NCBI RefSeq assembly: GCF_003710105.1
Contig: NZ_CP033325.1
Span: 3,224,001-3,288,000, forward strand
Reading direction: 5' to 3'
Source of the DNA: Georgenia faecalis
GTDB taxonomy: Bacteria > Actinomycetota > Actinomycetes > Actinomycetales > Actinomycetaceae
DNA length: 64,000 bases
Shown: piece after piece, positions 25,997 through 34,810 of the stretch
How the letters are laid out: each line of letters begins with the position of its first letter
Position numbering within the stretch: position 1 is the first letter of the stretch
The notes under the pieces: generated by a model
Database searches by the model: none
What the model was told of the DNA's origin: nothing
Seen by the model: only the letters and a program-made list of their open reading frames with translations
Position numbers and translations under genes: made by a program

Positions 25997-27451
25997 TCAG
26001 CGCGCGTCCTCGCGCGTGGCCAGGGTGACCTCCACCTCCGCGGCGTCGCCGTCGCGGACCACCCCGAGCGTCACGTCCTCCCCGCTGGGGTGCTGGCGGA
26101 CGAACCCGGTGAGCGACTCCGCGCCGGTCACCGGGTCGTCGTCGATGGAGACGATGACGTCGCCGGGCCGCAGGCCCGCCTCCGCCGCCGGGGTCCCGGG
26201 CTCGACCGCCTGGATCTCGGCGCCGGACCGGGTCTGGCCCTCGACCTCGACGACGGCGTCCGCCAGCGAGACACCGAGGAAGGCGTGCTCGGCGACGCCG
26301 TTGGCGATGAGCTGGTCGGCGACCAGCCGGACGAGGTTGCTGGGGATCGCGAAGCCGAGGCCGATGCTCCCGCCCTGGCCGCCGGACCCGCTGGACAGGG
26401 AGGCGATCGAGCTGTTGATCCCGATGACCCGCCCGTTGGGGTCGAACAGCGGCCCGCCGGAGTTGCCCGGGTTGATCGCGGCGTCCACCTGGATCGCGTT
26501 CGTCGTCACGGCCGTGGCCCGCGCGCCCGGCGTGGTCGCCTGCTCCACCGTGGTCACCGGGCGGTCGAGGGCGGAGACGATGCCCGTCGTCACGGTGAAG
26601 CTCAGCCCCAGCGGGTTGCCGATGGCCGCGACCGGCTCACCGACGTAGACCTCGTCGGAGTTGCCGAGCTCGGCGGACGCGAGGTCGTCCGGCACCTCGT
26701 CCAGGGCGATGACGGCGAGGTCGGTCGCCGCGTCGGTGCCCACGATGCTCGCCGGGACCAGCTGCCCGTCGGCGAGCGTCACGAGGATGCCCCCCTCCAC
26801 GGCGTTGCCGACGACGTGGTGGTTGGAGACGATGTGGCCCTCGTCGTCGATGATGACGCCCGAGCCCGACCCGGCGCCCGTCGCCGTCTCCACGTCGATG
26901 GCGACGGTGGAGGGGCCGACGGCGGCCGCGATGCTCGCCCAGTCCGCGCCCTCGCCGCTCGAGGTGATGACGGGGTCGGCGCTCCCGTCGTCGTCGACGT
27001 CCCGCGTCGCGACCGGGTCGGGGTCGTCATCCGTGAGCACCTCGGCGATGCCCACCGTCGCGACGGAGGCGAGCAGCGCCGCCGCGAGCGCCGTGCCCAC
27101 CAGGGCGGGCCAGCTCGGCCGGCCGCGCCCCTCACGGGGCGGGCCGCCGCCCGGGGGACCCGCGGGCGGCGGGCCGGGGTGGCCGGGGCCGGCGGTTGTC
27201 CCGTGGGGTCCCGCGGTGGCGCCGGTGTGCGGGGTGGGGTACCCCGGCGCGCCACCGGGAGTCTCGCCGGCGTACCCGCCAGTGGGGGCGCCGCTCGTGG
27301 GCGTGGCGCCGCTCGTGGGGGCACCGCTCGTGGCGGCACCGCTCGTGGGGGCACCCGCCGGGTACCCGCCCGCGGGCGTGGCGCCGCCGGCAGCGCCCGG
27401 CGCCGGCTCGGGTGGTGGCATCGCTGCTCGTCGGTCGTCGTCGGTGCTCAT
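25997..27451 (-). CDS. HtrA/DegP-like S1C serine protease with PDZ domain
   Basis: A 484-residue membrane-anchored protease for envelope quality control. The Pro/Gly/Thr-rich cytoplasmic N-terminus contains repeats of the TSGA type. A transmembrane helix ALVGTALAAALLASVATVGIA (about residue 115) follows. The trypsin-like domain has His in SNHHVV, Asp in TDAATDLAVI and Ser in GNSGGPLF. A C-terminal PDZ domain contains GLRPGDVIVSIDD. The ATG at 27451 has a strong GGGGGAGGG site. It converges with the antiterminator gene, 18 bases away. Confidence 0.93.
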   Translation of the reverse strand: MSTDDDRRAAMPPPEPAPGAAGGATPAGGYPAGAPTSGAATSGAPTSGATPTSGAPTGGYAGETPGGAPGYPTPHTGATAGPHGTTAGPGHPGPPPAGPPGGGPPREGRGRPSWPALVGTALAAALLASVATVGIAEVLTDDDPDPVATRDVDDDGSADPVITSSGEGADWASIAAAVGPSTVAIDVETATGAGSGSGVIIDDEGHIVSNHHVVGNAVEGGILVTLADGQLVPASIVGTDAATDLAVIALDEVPDDLASAELGNSDEVYVGEPVAAIGNPLGLSFTVTTGIVSALDRPVTTVEQATTPGARATAVTTNAIQVDAAINPGNSGGPLFDPNGRVIGINSSIASLSSGSGGQGGSIGLGFAIPSNLVRLVADQLIANGVAEHAFLGVSLADAVVEVEGQTRSGAEIQAVEPGTPAAEAGLRPGDVIVSIDDDPVTGAESLTGFVRQHPSGEDVTLGVVRDGDAAEVEVTLATREDAR

Positions 27452-27573
27452 GGCGCCCTCCCCCGGTGCACTGGCCCCACCAGTGGACCTCACCGGAGCG
27501 GTCCGCGCCCGTCGAGCAGGGCGCCCGCGAGTCGATCATGGAACACCGCCGGGGCCTGCGTCGTTCACCCGTT

Positions 27574-28185
27574 ATGCGCACCACTGCCGATGACGCCGCC
27601 CCACGCCCTTCGGCCGCGGAGCTCGCCGCCGCCGCCACGCGGCGGGCCCGAACCCTCGTCCAGCGCACCCAGCCGAGCGCCCACCTCACCCGCGTGCTCG
27701 ACGTCGTGGACGAGGGAGTGCCGTTGACCACCCCGCACACCGCCGTCTCCCGCACCATCGAGCAGCTCACCGGCCTGCGCCTGGGGGAGGTCCAGACGCT
27801 CGCCGCCGTCGCCGACGGCGCCCACCACCACCGCGAGATCGCCCGCCGCACGGGCCAGCCGGACGCGGCCGCCGCGGCGACGGTCGACGGCCTCGTCGCG
27901 CGGGGATCCCTCGCCCGGCGGCACCACCCGGCCGAGACCCGGCCCGGCGCCACGCCCACGCTCGTCGGCCTCACCTCGCAGGGGGAGGCGATCCTGCGGC
28001 AGGCGGAGGCGATCCAGGTGCGGGTCCTCGACGCCGTCGTCGAGGCGCTCGGCAGCGACCAGACCGACCAGGTCCATGCCGCCGGGCAGGCAGTGCGCCG
28101 GACGCTCGCCGAACCGCTCGTGGCCGGCGACGCGCGCCAGATCACCGCCGGACGGTGGCTGACGGGCGCCGCCGAGGCGTCCTGA
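27574..28185 (+). CDS. MarR-like winged-helix regulator
   Basis: A ~203-residue protein with a winged-helix DNA-binding region: GEVQTLAAVADGAHHHREIA, TGQPDAAAAATVDGLVARGSL (recognition helix) and the wing ending TLVGLTSQGEAIL. The N-terminus is Ala/Arg-rich and longer than most MarR proteins. An ATG at 27574 or one at 27538 may be the start; neither has a good ribosome-binding site. It is divergent from the HtrA gene (122 bases apart), which it might regulate. No ligand can be inferred. Confidence 0.72.
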   Translation: MRTTADDAAPRPSAAELAAAATRRARTLVQRTQPSAHLTRVLDVVDEGVPLTTPHTAVSRTIEQLTGLRLGEVQTLAAVADGAHHHREIARRTGQPDAAAAATVDGLVARGSLARRHHPAETRPGATPTLVGLTSQGEAILRQAEAIQVRVLDAVVEALGSDQTDQVHAAGQAVRRTLAEPLVAGDARQITAGRWLTGAAEAS

Positions 28186-28210
28186 CGGCGAGCGCTAGGA
28201 AATCCCGCGG

Positions 28211-28732
28211 CTAGGAGATCCCACGCCCGCGACCGTACGTGGGCGTGACCCCCGGCGGGCGGATGCGCTGGAGGACGCGCTCCGTCACCGCCTCGAGCTC
28301 GACGACGTCCTCGGCGCTCAGGGCGTCGAAGACCAGGGAGCGCACGCGTCCGACGTGGCAGGGGGCCGTCGCCACCACCTTCGCCATCCCGGCATCGGTG
28401 AGCACCGCGTTGCGCGCGCGGGCGTTCTCCGTCGAGCGGTGGCGCTCGACGTACCCCTGGCGCTCGAGCCGCGTGAGGACGTGGGAGAGCCGCGACAGCG
28501 ACCCGCTGGTCGCCTGGGCGAGGACGCTGAGCTGCAGCGTCCGGTCGGCCTGCTCCGAGAGCATCGCCATCGTCATGTACTCGTAGAAGGTGATGCCGGC
28601 GTCGCGCTGCATGTGCGCGTCGAGCGCGGCGGGCAGGGTGGTGATGAGCTCGGAGAGGTTGAGCCAGGCCGCCATCTCGGCGTCGTCCAGCCACCGCACC
28701 GCCGGCTCCGCGCCGGCGCTGGGCTCCTCCAT
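28211..28732 (-). CDS. MarR family transcriptional regulator
   Basis: A 173-residue MarR protein with the classic layout. The dimer helix is WLNLSELITTLPAALDAHM, then FYEYMTMAMLSE. The helix-turn-helix is LSVLAQATSGSLSRLSHVLTRLERQGYV and the wing is ERHRSTENARARNAVLTDAG. ATG 28732 follows the GGAGAA site. An AT-rich sequence just upstream (28754-28765) stands out in this GC-rich genome and is a likely operator. The gene converges on the other MarR-like gene. Confidence 0.9.
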   Translation of the reverse strand: MEEPSAGAEPAVRWLDDAEMAAWLNLSELITTLPAALDAHMQRDAGITFYEYMTMAMLSEQADRTLQLSVLAQATSGSLSRLSHVLTRLERQGYVERHRSTENARARNAVLTDAGMAKVVATAPCHVGRVRSLVFDALSAEDVVELEAVTERVLQRIRPPGVTPTYGRGRGIS

Positions 28733-28753
28733 GACGTTCTCCGTTCTTGATGC

Positions 28754-28765
28754 TTCAAATTTCGA
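28754..28765. promoter_or_regulatory. AT-rich MarR-type operator candidate
   Basis: TTCAAATTTCGA, an imperfect palindrome centred on AAATTT, lies 22 bases upstream of the MarR start and between it and the M50-type protease gene. MarR proteins usually bind such AT-rich inverted repeats to repress themselves. Confidence 0.4.
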
Positions 28766-28804
28766 GTGAACCACGCCCTCCCCGGGTACGGCAACGCCCA
28801 CCGC

Positions 28805-29521
28805 TCAGCCCAGCAAGGGAAGCACGGCCCGGGCCGCGACCCAGCTGGCCGCCCCGAGGGCGAGCACGAAGGTCGTCGTCCACACGGCCGTCGGCACCCG
28901 GGTGAGCTGCGCGAGGACCGCGGGGTCGGAGCCCCGGTCGGGCGAGCCGAGGACGGCCCCCAGGTGCCGCCACGCCCCGAGGACGAGCATGACGCCCGCC
29001 GCCACGAGGACGAGGCCCTGCAGGGTGGGCGAGCCCACCCACCACAGTACGGCGGCGCCGGCCAGGCACCCGAGCACGACGAGTGCCGTGTAGAACGAGC
29101 GGACCCGCAGCGCCCCCACGGCGAGCAGGACGAGGAGCGCCGCCAGCACCGGCGGCGCCCACCCGGCCGTGCCCGCGTGGAGCAGGCCCGCCCCCACGAG
29201 CGCCGGCGCCGGGTAGCCTGCCCACGTCGTCACGACGCGGCCGGGACCGCGGGCCGGCCCGACGGTGACCGTGTGCCCGGACATGTCCGGACGGAGCACG
29301 AGGCCGGTGAAGGAGCGCCCCACGGCCATCCCGACGACGGCGTGGCCGAGCTCGTGGACGACCGTCACCGCCACCCGCACGAGGCGCCAGACACCCGGGA
29401 CGACGACGAGGGCCGCGCCCAGGGCGAGCGCCAGCCAGACCGTGCGCTCCGCCGTCGTCGCGTCGAGGAGCGCCGGGCCGGGGCGGACCCGGGCCACGAC
29501 CTCCTGCCATGCCGCCTCCAT
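28805..29521 (-). CDS. M50B-type membrane metalloprotease
   Basis: A 238-residue multi-pass membrane protein. The zinc-binding HELGH motif (His56-His60) lies at the end of the second hydrophobic segment within RVAVTVVHELGHAVVGMAVG. Several further membrane helices follow. This matches the actinobacterial M50 family peptidase-like (M50B) group, short relatives of site-2 proteases. No PDZ domain is present. The substrate is unknown. ATG 29521 has a GAGAGGAT stretch upstream. It may share a transcript with the MarR gene downstream (72-base gap). Confidence 0.82.
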   Translation of the reverse strand: MEAAWQEVVARVRPGPALLDATTAERTVWLALALGAALVVVPGVWRLVRVAVTVVHELGHAVVGMAVGRSFTGLVLRPDMSGHTVTVGPARGPGRVVTTWAGYPAPALVGAGLLHAGTAGWAPPVLAALLVLLAVGALRVRSFYTALVVLGCLAGAAVLWWVGSPTLQGLVLVAAGVMLVLGAWRHLGAVLGSPDRGSDPAVLAQLTRVPTAVWTTTFVLALGAASWVAARAVLPLLG

Positions 29522-29620
29522 GCCCCCATCCTCTCCCGCGCGGCGTGGCGGCCCGGCGCGGCGGGGTCACGGGCGGTCCCGGGAGGCGCGCGGGGAGCCG
29601 GATCGGATAGACAAGAGACC

Positions 29621-30583
29621 ATGACGGTCATCGGTTTCCACGCCTCGCACGAACAGATCCACCCGCGGCAGCTCCTCGCCGACGTCCAGCTCGCCGAGGA
29701 GGTCGGGTTCGGGGCCGCGATGTGCTCGGACCACCTCGAGCCCTGGTCCGAGCGCCAGGGCCAGTCCGGCTTCGCCTGGTCCTGGCTCGGGGCCGCCCTG
29801 GCCACCACGGGGCTGCGCTTCGGCGTCGTCAACGCCCCGGGCCAGCGCTACCACCCCGTCGTCGTCGCGCAGGCCGCCGCGACCCTCGCGGCCATGTTCC
29901 CCGACCGGTTCTGGGTGGCGCTGGGCAGCGGGGAGAACGCCAACGAGCACGTCACCGGGGACGCCTGGCCCCGCAAGGCGGTCCGCCAGCAGCGCCTCGA
30001 GGAGTGCGTCGAGGTCATCCGCCGCCTGCTCGACGGCGACCAGGTGAGCCACGACGGCCTCGTCACCGTGGACCGGGCCCAGCTGTGGACCCGGCCCGAG
30101 ACCCCGCCCCCGCTCATCGCCCCGGCGCTGAGCGTGGAGACGGCCCGGCGGTCCGCCGCGTGGGCGGACGGGCTCATCACCATCAACGCCGCCCCGGATC
30201 ACCTGCGCGACGTCCTCGCCGCCTACCGGGAGGCGGGTGGCCGAGGACCGGCGATCCTCCAGGCGCACCTGTCCTGGGCCCCCAGCGAGGAGGAGGCCCT
30301 GGCGATCGCCCACGACCAGTGGCGCACGAACACCTTCCCGTCCCCCGTCATGGCCGACCTGGCCACGCCCGCCCACTTCGACGCGGTCGCCGAGGCCGTG
30401 CGGCCCGAGGACGTGCGCGAGTCGGTCCTCGTCTCCGCCGACCCCGCCCGCCACACCGCCTGGCTGCACGAGCTCGTCGGCCTCGGTTTCGACGAGGTCT
30501 ACCTCCACCACGTCGGCGTCACCCAGCGCCCGTTCCTCGAGACCTTCGGTGAGCACGTGCTCCCGGTGCTGGCGGGGAGCTGA
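29621..30583 (+). CDS. Luciferase-like flavin oxidoreductase (TIGR03885 / 'non-F420' type)
   Basis: A 320-residue TIM-barrel protein of the luciferase-like monooxygenase superfamily. It has GFHASHEQIHPRQLLADVQLAEEVGFG, MCSDHLEPWSERQGQSGFAW, the NAPGQRYHP loop and VALGSGENANEHV. These match the group annotated as probable non-F420 flavinoid oxidoreductases (TIGR03885), to my memory. It ends 1 base before the GH13 start, so the two are an operon. Reaction and substrate are unknown; pairing with a TreS-like enzyme is a recurrent actinobacterial arrangement as far as I recall. Confidence 0.82.
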   Translation: MTVIGFHASHEQIHPRQLLADVQLAEEVGFGAAMCSDHLEPWSERQGQSGFAWSWLGAALATTGLRFGVVNAPGQRYHPVVVAQAAATLAAMFPDRFWVALGSGENANEHVTGDAWPRKAVRQQRLEECVEVIRRLLDGDQVSHDGLVTVDRAQLWTRPETPPPLIAPALSVETARRSAAWADGLITINAAPDHLRDVLAAYREAGGRGPAILQAHLSWAPSEEEALAIAHDQWRTNTFPSPVMADLATPAHFDAVAEAVRPEDVRESVLVSADPARHTAWLHELVGLGFDEVYLHHVGVTQRPFLETFGEHVLPVLAGS

Positions 30584-30584
30584 C

Positions 30585-32258
30585 GTGCGCATCACCGACA
30601 CCTCCGACCTGTGGTGGAAGAACGCCGTCGTCTACTGCCTGGACGTGGAGAAGTTCTTCGACTCCGACGGCGACGGCGTGGGCGACTTCATCGGCCTCTC
30701 CCAGCGCGTCGACTACCTCGCCCAGCTGGGCGTCACCTGCCTGTGGCTCATGCCCTTCTACCCCACCCCCGACCTCGACGACGGGTACGACGTCTCCGGC
30801 GCGTACGGGGTGGACGAGCGCCTGGGGAACCTCGGCGACGTCGTCGAGCTCGTCCGCACGGCCAAGGACCGCGGCCTGCGGGTCATCGCCGACCTCATCG
30901 TCAACCACACCTCCGACCAGCACCCCTGGTTCGTGCAGGCCCGCTCGAGCGTGGACAACCCGTTCCGCGACTACTACGTGTGGCGGTCGGACCCGCCGCC
31001 GGACACGTCGGACCAGGTGGTCTTCCCGGACGAGGAGGACTCCATCTGGGAGCTCGACGAGCGGACCGGCGAGTGGTACCTCCACCACTTCTACGCCCAC
31101 CAGCCCGACCTCAACGTCGCCAACCCGCGCGTCCAGGAGGCCATCGCCAAGGCCATGGGCTTCTGGCTGCAGCTCGGGTTCGACGGGTTCCGGGTGGACG
31201 CCGTGCCGTACTTCCTCAACGACGGCACCGGGGTCGAGGTGGGGGCGCTCGCCGAGCCGCACGAGTACCTGCGCTCGTTGCGCACGTTCCTCGCCCGCCG
31301 CAACGGCTCGGCGATCCTCCTCGGCGAGGTCAACGTCCCCTACCCCAAGCAGCCCGCGTACTTCGGCGGGAAGGAGGGCGACGAGCTCACCATGCTCTTC
31401 GACTTCGTCGGCAACCAGGCGATGTACCTCGCCCTCGCCCGCCAGGACGCCGGGCCGCTGGCCCAGGCGCTGCGGGACCGGCCCACGGAGGACGTCTCGC
31501 CCGACTCCCAGTACGCCGTCTTCGTGCGCAACCACGACGAGCTCACCCTCGACCAGCTCTCCGACGACGAGCGCGAGGAGGTCTTCGCCGCGTTCGGCCC
31601 CGACCCCGACATGCAGCTCTTCGGGCGCGGGCTGCGTCGCCGGCTGCCACCCATGCTCGACGGCGACCCGCGCCGCCTCAAGATGGTCTACAGCCTGCTC
31701 TTCGCCCTGCCGGGGACCCCGGTGCTGTTCTACGGGGAGGAGATCGGCATGGGCGAGAACCTCGAGGCGGCCGGACGTCTCGCGGTGCGCTCCCCCATGC
31801 AGTGGACGGACGGTCCCAACGGCGGGTTCTCCACGGCCGACGCCGACGACCTCACGGCGCAGGTGGTCACCGGCGCGTACGGGCCCGAGCACGTCAACGT
31901 CGCCGCCGCGCGTCGCGACCCGGACTCGCTCCTCCACCACGTCACCGAGCTGGCGCAGCGCTACCGCGAGTGCCCGGAGCTGGGGTGGGGCACCTACGAG
32001 GTCCTCGAGCACGACGTCCCCTCGGTCCTCGCCCACCGGTGCACGTGGGGCGAGGCGAGCGTGATCCTCCTCCACAACCTCGCCCCGGAGCCCGCCACCG
32101 TGCGGCTCGGGGTCGACGAGGAGGAGGGCACCGTCCTCGCCGACCTCCTCGGGGACGCGACGTTCGCCGTCAGCGAGTCGCAGGTGGGGCTCCCGCTCGA
32201 CGGCTACGGCCACCGGTGGCTGCGGGTGCAGCGGCCCGGCGACCGTCGCCTGCCGTGA
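30585..32258 (+). CDS. GH13 enzyme related to trehalose synthase (maltose alpha-glucosyltransferase-like)
   Basis: A 557-residue alpha-amylase family enzyme. It opens LWWKNAVVYCLDVEKFFDSD, close to TreS (WYKNAVFYE...). The catalytic triad is visible: nucleophile Asp205 in DGFRVDAVP, acid/base Glu248 in LLGEVNVP, and Asp318 in VRNHDEL. The catalytic (beta/alpha)8 barrel is followed by a short C-terminal beta domain. It lacks the maltokinase fusion seen in some TreS proteins. Known TreS enzymes interconvert maltose and trehalose, but substitutions such as LDVEKF for EVxVRSF suggest this clade may differ. The GTG start lies right after the oxidoreductase stop. Confidence 0.87.
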   Translation: MRITDTSDLWWKNAVVYCLDVEKFFDSDGDGVGDFIGLSQRVDYLAQLGVTCLWLMPFYPTPDLDDGYDVSGAYGVDERLGNLGDVVELVRTAKDRGLRVIADLIVNHTSDQHPWFVQARSSVDNPFRDYYVWRSDPPPDTSDQVVFPDEEDSIWELDERTGEWYLHHFYAHQPDLNVANPRVQEAIAKAMGFWLQLGFDGFRVDAVPYFLNDGTGVEVGALAEPHEYLRSLRTFLARRNGSAILLGEVNVPYPKQPAYFGGKEGDELTMLFDFVGNQAMYLALARQDAGPLAQALRDRPTEDVSPDSQYAVFVRNHDELTLDQLSDDEREEVFAAFGPDPDMQLFGRGLRRRLPPMLDGDPRRLKMVYSLLFALPGTPVLFYGEEIGMGENLEAAGRLAVRSPMQWTDGPNGGFSTADADDLTAQVVTGAYGPEHVNVAAARRDPDSLLHHVTELAQRYRECPELGWGTYEVLEHDVPSVLAHRCTWGEASVILLHNLAPEPATVRLGVDEEEGTVLADLLGDATFAVSESQVGLPLDGYGHRWLRVQRPGDRRLP

Positions 32259-32377
32259 ACGACGCGCCCGACGGGGCCCCGACGCTCACGCAAAGGTGGC
32301 GTAAAGTGACGCACGGCACGCCGGACCCGACTTGACCATTCATTGATCGACCGGCGGCGAGAGTGGGGAGGCGCGGC
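32259..32377. other. Intergenic region with candidate promoter
   Basis: It contains TAAAGT at 32302-32307, a plausible -10, and TTGACC at 32332-32337 within a locally AT-rich stretch (TTGACCATTCATTGATCG). A separate promoter for the ATP-grasp/alpha-E operon is likely here. No terminator hairpin follows the GH13 gene. Confidence 0.35.
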
Positions 32378-34810
32378 GTGACCGACCTCCTCGCGACGTA
32401 CTCGGCGGCCGGGCCCGGGCACGACGAGATGCTCCAGGCCACCGGCGCCGCCCGGGTCGCGTGGGAGCGCCTGGCCGCGGGGGCCCGCCTGGGCAGCGGG
32501 CAGCAGCTCACCGCGCACGCCGAGGAGGTCGCCACCCTGCTCGCGGACCACGGGGTCCCCGACGGCGGCTGGGCGCTCGACCCGCTACCCGTGCTCCTCG
32601 ACGAGGCCGAGTGGACCCAGCTCGAGGGGGCCATCCGCCAGCGGAGCGAGCTGCTCGACGAGATCCTCACCGACCTGTACGGCCCGCGCCGCCTGCTCAC
32701 CGCCGGGCTGCTGCCCCCCGAGCTCGTCCTCAGCCACCGCGGGTTCGTCCGCGCCGCGGACGGCATCCGCGTGCCGGGCCGCCACCAGCTCTTCTGCACG
32801 GGCGCGGACCTCGCCCGCAACGCCGACGGCTCCTGGGCCGTGATGTCCGTGCGGTCCCAGGCGCCGGTGGGCATGGGGTACGCCATGGAGGGACGCCGCG
32901 CCCTCGCCCAGGTGCTCGCGGGCCTGTACCGCGGGTTGCGGATCCGTCGCATCGGGCCGTTCTTCCGCGACATGCTCGAGCACCTGCGCGCCGTCGCCCC
33001 GTCCGGCAGCGACGACGACCCCCGCATCGCCCTCCTCACCGCCGGCCCGACCTCCCCCGCTGCGTTCGACGAGGGCTACCTCGCCTCGATGCTCGGCATC
33101 CCACTCGTCCAGCCCGAGGACCTCCTCGTCGAGGACGGGCGCGTGTGGGCCCGCGGGCTCGGCCAGCGCCAGGCCGTCGACGTCCTCCTGCGCCGGGTGG
33201 ACGCCGAGGACTGCGACCCGCTGGAGCTGCACGGGGGGCGCGGCACGCCCGGCCTCCTCCACGCCGCCCGCACGGGCGCGGTGACGATCGTCAACCCGCT
33301 GGGCAGCGGCGTCCTGGAGAACCCCGCGCTGCTCACCTACCTCCCCCGCCTGAGCCGCGCGCTGCGGGGCGAGGACCTCGCGCTCGGGTCCGCCGTCACC
33401 TACTGGTGCGGCGAGCGGTCGATGTGCTCCCACGTCATCGCCAACCTCGGCCGGCTCGTCATCAAGCCCACATCGCCCCACCGGCACGGGTCCGCGGTGC
33501 GCGGGTGGGAGCTGACCAACGACCAGCGCGCCGACCTCGCCGTCCAGATCGCCGCGCAGCCCTGGGCGTGGGTGGGCCAGGAGCCGGTGGAGGCGTCGAC
33601 CACGCCGACGGTCCACGCCACCGGGCTCGCCGCCCGGCCCACCGTGCTGCGCACGTTCGCCGTGGCCTCCGCCGACGGCTACCAGGTGATGCCGGGCGCA
33701 CTGGGCACCGTCGTCGCCCCGGGGCCGTCCGCGCGCCGGACCGACATCGCCAAGGACGTGTGGATCCTCGCGACCGAGCCGTTGCGGGCCACCCCGTCCG
33801 GGCGCCCCGAGCCGGTGCTGCGCCGCCCCGCCGAGCCCACCGGCATCTCGCCCCGGGCCGCCGGTGACCTGCTCGAGCTCGGCCGGTGGACCGAGCGGGC
33901 GGAGGGGACGGTGCGCCTGCTGCGCGCGGTCGTCCACCGCCGGGAGGACGACGCGGGCGAGGGCGGCGCCGACGTCGGCGCGCAGGCCCTCGACGTGCTC
34001 CACGGGGCGTTGCGCGAGGTGACGGCGGACCTGCCGCTGTCCCAGCTCATCACCGAGGCGGGCACCCGGGGCACCATCGCCCACGCGGTCGGCCGGATGA
34101 GCCGGGCGGCCGCCTCAGCCCGCGACCACCTCTCGCCCGACACCTGGCTCGCCCTGTCCTCCCTCGAGCGGACGCTCCAGCGCGAGCGGCGCCGTGACGA
34201 CGGCGACGCCGGGCTCGGCCTGGTCCCCACGCTCGGGCGGCTCCTCGAGGGCCTGCTGGCGCTGGGCGGCGTGTACGCGGAGTCGATGGTCCACGACGTG
34301 GGCTGGTCCTTCCTCGAGGTGGGGCGCCGCGTCGAGCGGGCCCACGCCCTCGTCGTCACCCTGGGCCCCACGGTGACCACCCGGCGCCCGGTGGCGGTGG
34401 AGGCCCTCGTCCTGGAGTCGGTCCTCATGGCGCACGAGTCGGTGCTCACCCACCGCCGCCGCTACGCCTCCCGCCCGCCGCTGCCGGGCACGCTCGCGCT
34501 GCTCCTCCACGACACCACCAACCCGCACGGGCTGGCGTTCCAGCTCGCCCGGCTCGCCGAGCTCCTCGCCGACCTGCCCGGGGCGAACGGCGGGGCGCGG
34601 TCCCGCGACCAGCTCCTCGTCGACGTCGTCGACCTCCTCACCGAGCTCCCGACGACGGCGCTCGCCGAGGACGCCGGCGGCGCCCGGACCCACCTGGCGG
34701 AGTCTCTCGAGGCCATGGCGTGGCGGCTGCGCGCCCTGGAGGCGGAGGTCCGGGCCGTCCACCTCGCCAGCCCGCGCAGTGCCCGGTGGTCCGCGGAGGC
34801 CTGGGCATGA
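32378..34810 (+). CDS. Circularly permuted ATP-grasp and alpha-E domain fusion protein
   Basis: An 810-residue cytoplasmic protein. Residues ~60-480 form the circularly permuted ATP-grasp domain (DUF404/407). Recognisable segments are ELLDEILTDLYGPRR, RVPGRHQLFCTGADLARNADG, EGRRALAQVLAGLYRGL, VNPLGSGVLENPAL and GRLVIKPTSPHRHG. Residues ~510-810 form the helical alpha-E domain (ELGRWTERAEGTVRLLRAV, DVGWSFLEVGRRVERAHAL). The GTG at 32378 has a GGGGAGG site. These domains typically occur with a transglutaminase-like gene, here overlapping downstream. They are thought to build or modify a small peptide-like molecule, but the product is unknown. Confidence 0.92.
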   Translation: MTDLLATYSAAGPGHDEMLQATGAARVAWERLAAGARLGSGQQLTAHAEEVATLLADHGVPDGGWALDPLPVLLDEAEWTQLEGAIRQRSELLDEILTDLYGPRRLLTAGLLPPELVLSHRGFVRAADGIRVPGRHQLFCTGADLARNADGSWAVMSVRSQAPVGMGYAMEGRRALAQVLAGLYRGLRIRRIGPFFRDMLEHLRAVAPSGSDDDPRIALLTAGPTSPAAFDEGYLASMLGIPLVQPEDLLVEDGRVWARGLGQRQAVDVLLRRVDAEDCDPLELHGGRGTPGLLHAARTGAVTIVNPLGSGVLENPALLTYLPRLSRALRGEDLALGSAVTYWCGERSMCSHVIANLGRLVIKPTSPHRHGSAVRGWELTNDQRADLAVQIAAQPWAWVGQEPVEASTTPTVHATGLAARPTVLRTFAVASADGYQVMPGALGTVVAPGPSARRTDIAKDVWILATEPLRATPSGRPEPVLRRPAEPTGISPRAAGDLLELGRWTERAEGTVRLLRAVVHRREDDAGEGGADVGAQALDVLHGALREVTADLPLSQLITEAGTRGTIAHAVGRMSRAAASARDHLSPDTWLALSSLERTLQRERRRDDGDAGLGLVPTLGRLLEGLLALGGVYAESMVHDVGWSFLEVGRRVERAHALVVTLGPTVTTRRPVAVEALVLESVLMAHESVLTHRRRYASRPPLPGTLALLLHDTTNPHGLAFQLARLAELLADLPGANGGARSRDQLLVDVVDLLTELPTTALAEDAGGARTHLAESLEAMAWRLRALEAEVRAVHLASPRSARWSAEAWA

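Noticed and set aside
27574-28732. Toxin-antitoxin-like pair from two adjacent small regulators
   Set aside because: Both proteins are MarR-type winged-helix proteins, transcribed convergently, with no toxin fold and normal sizes.
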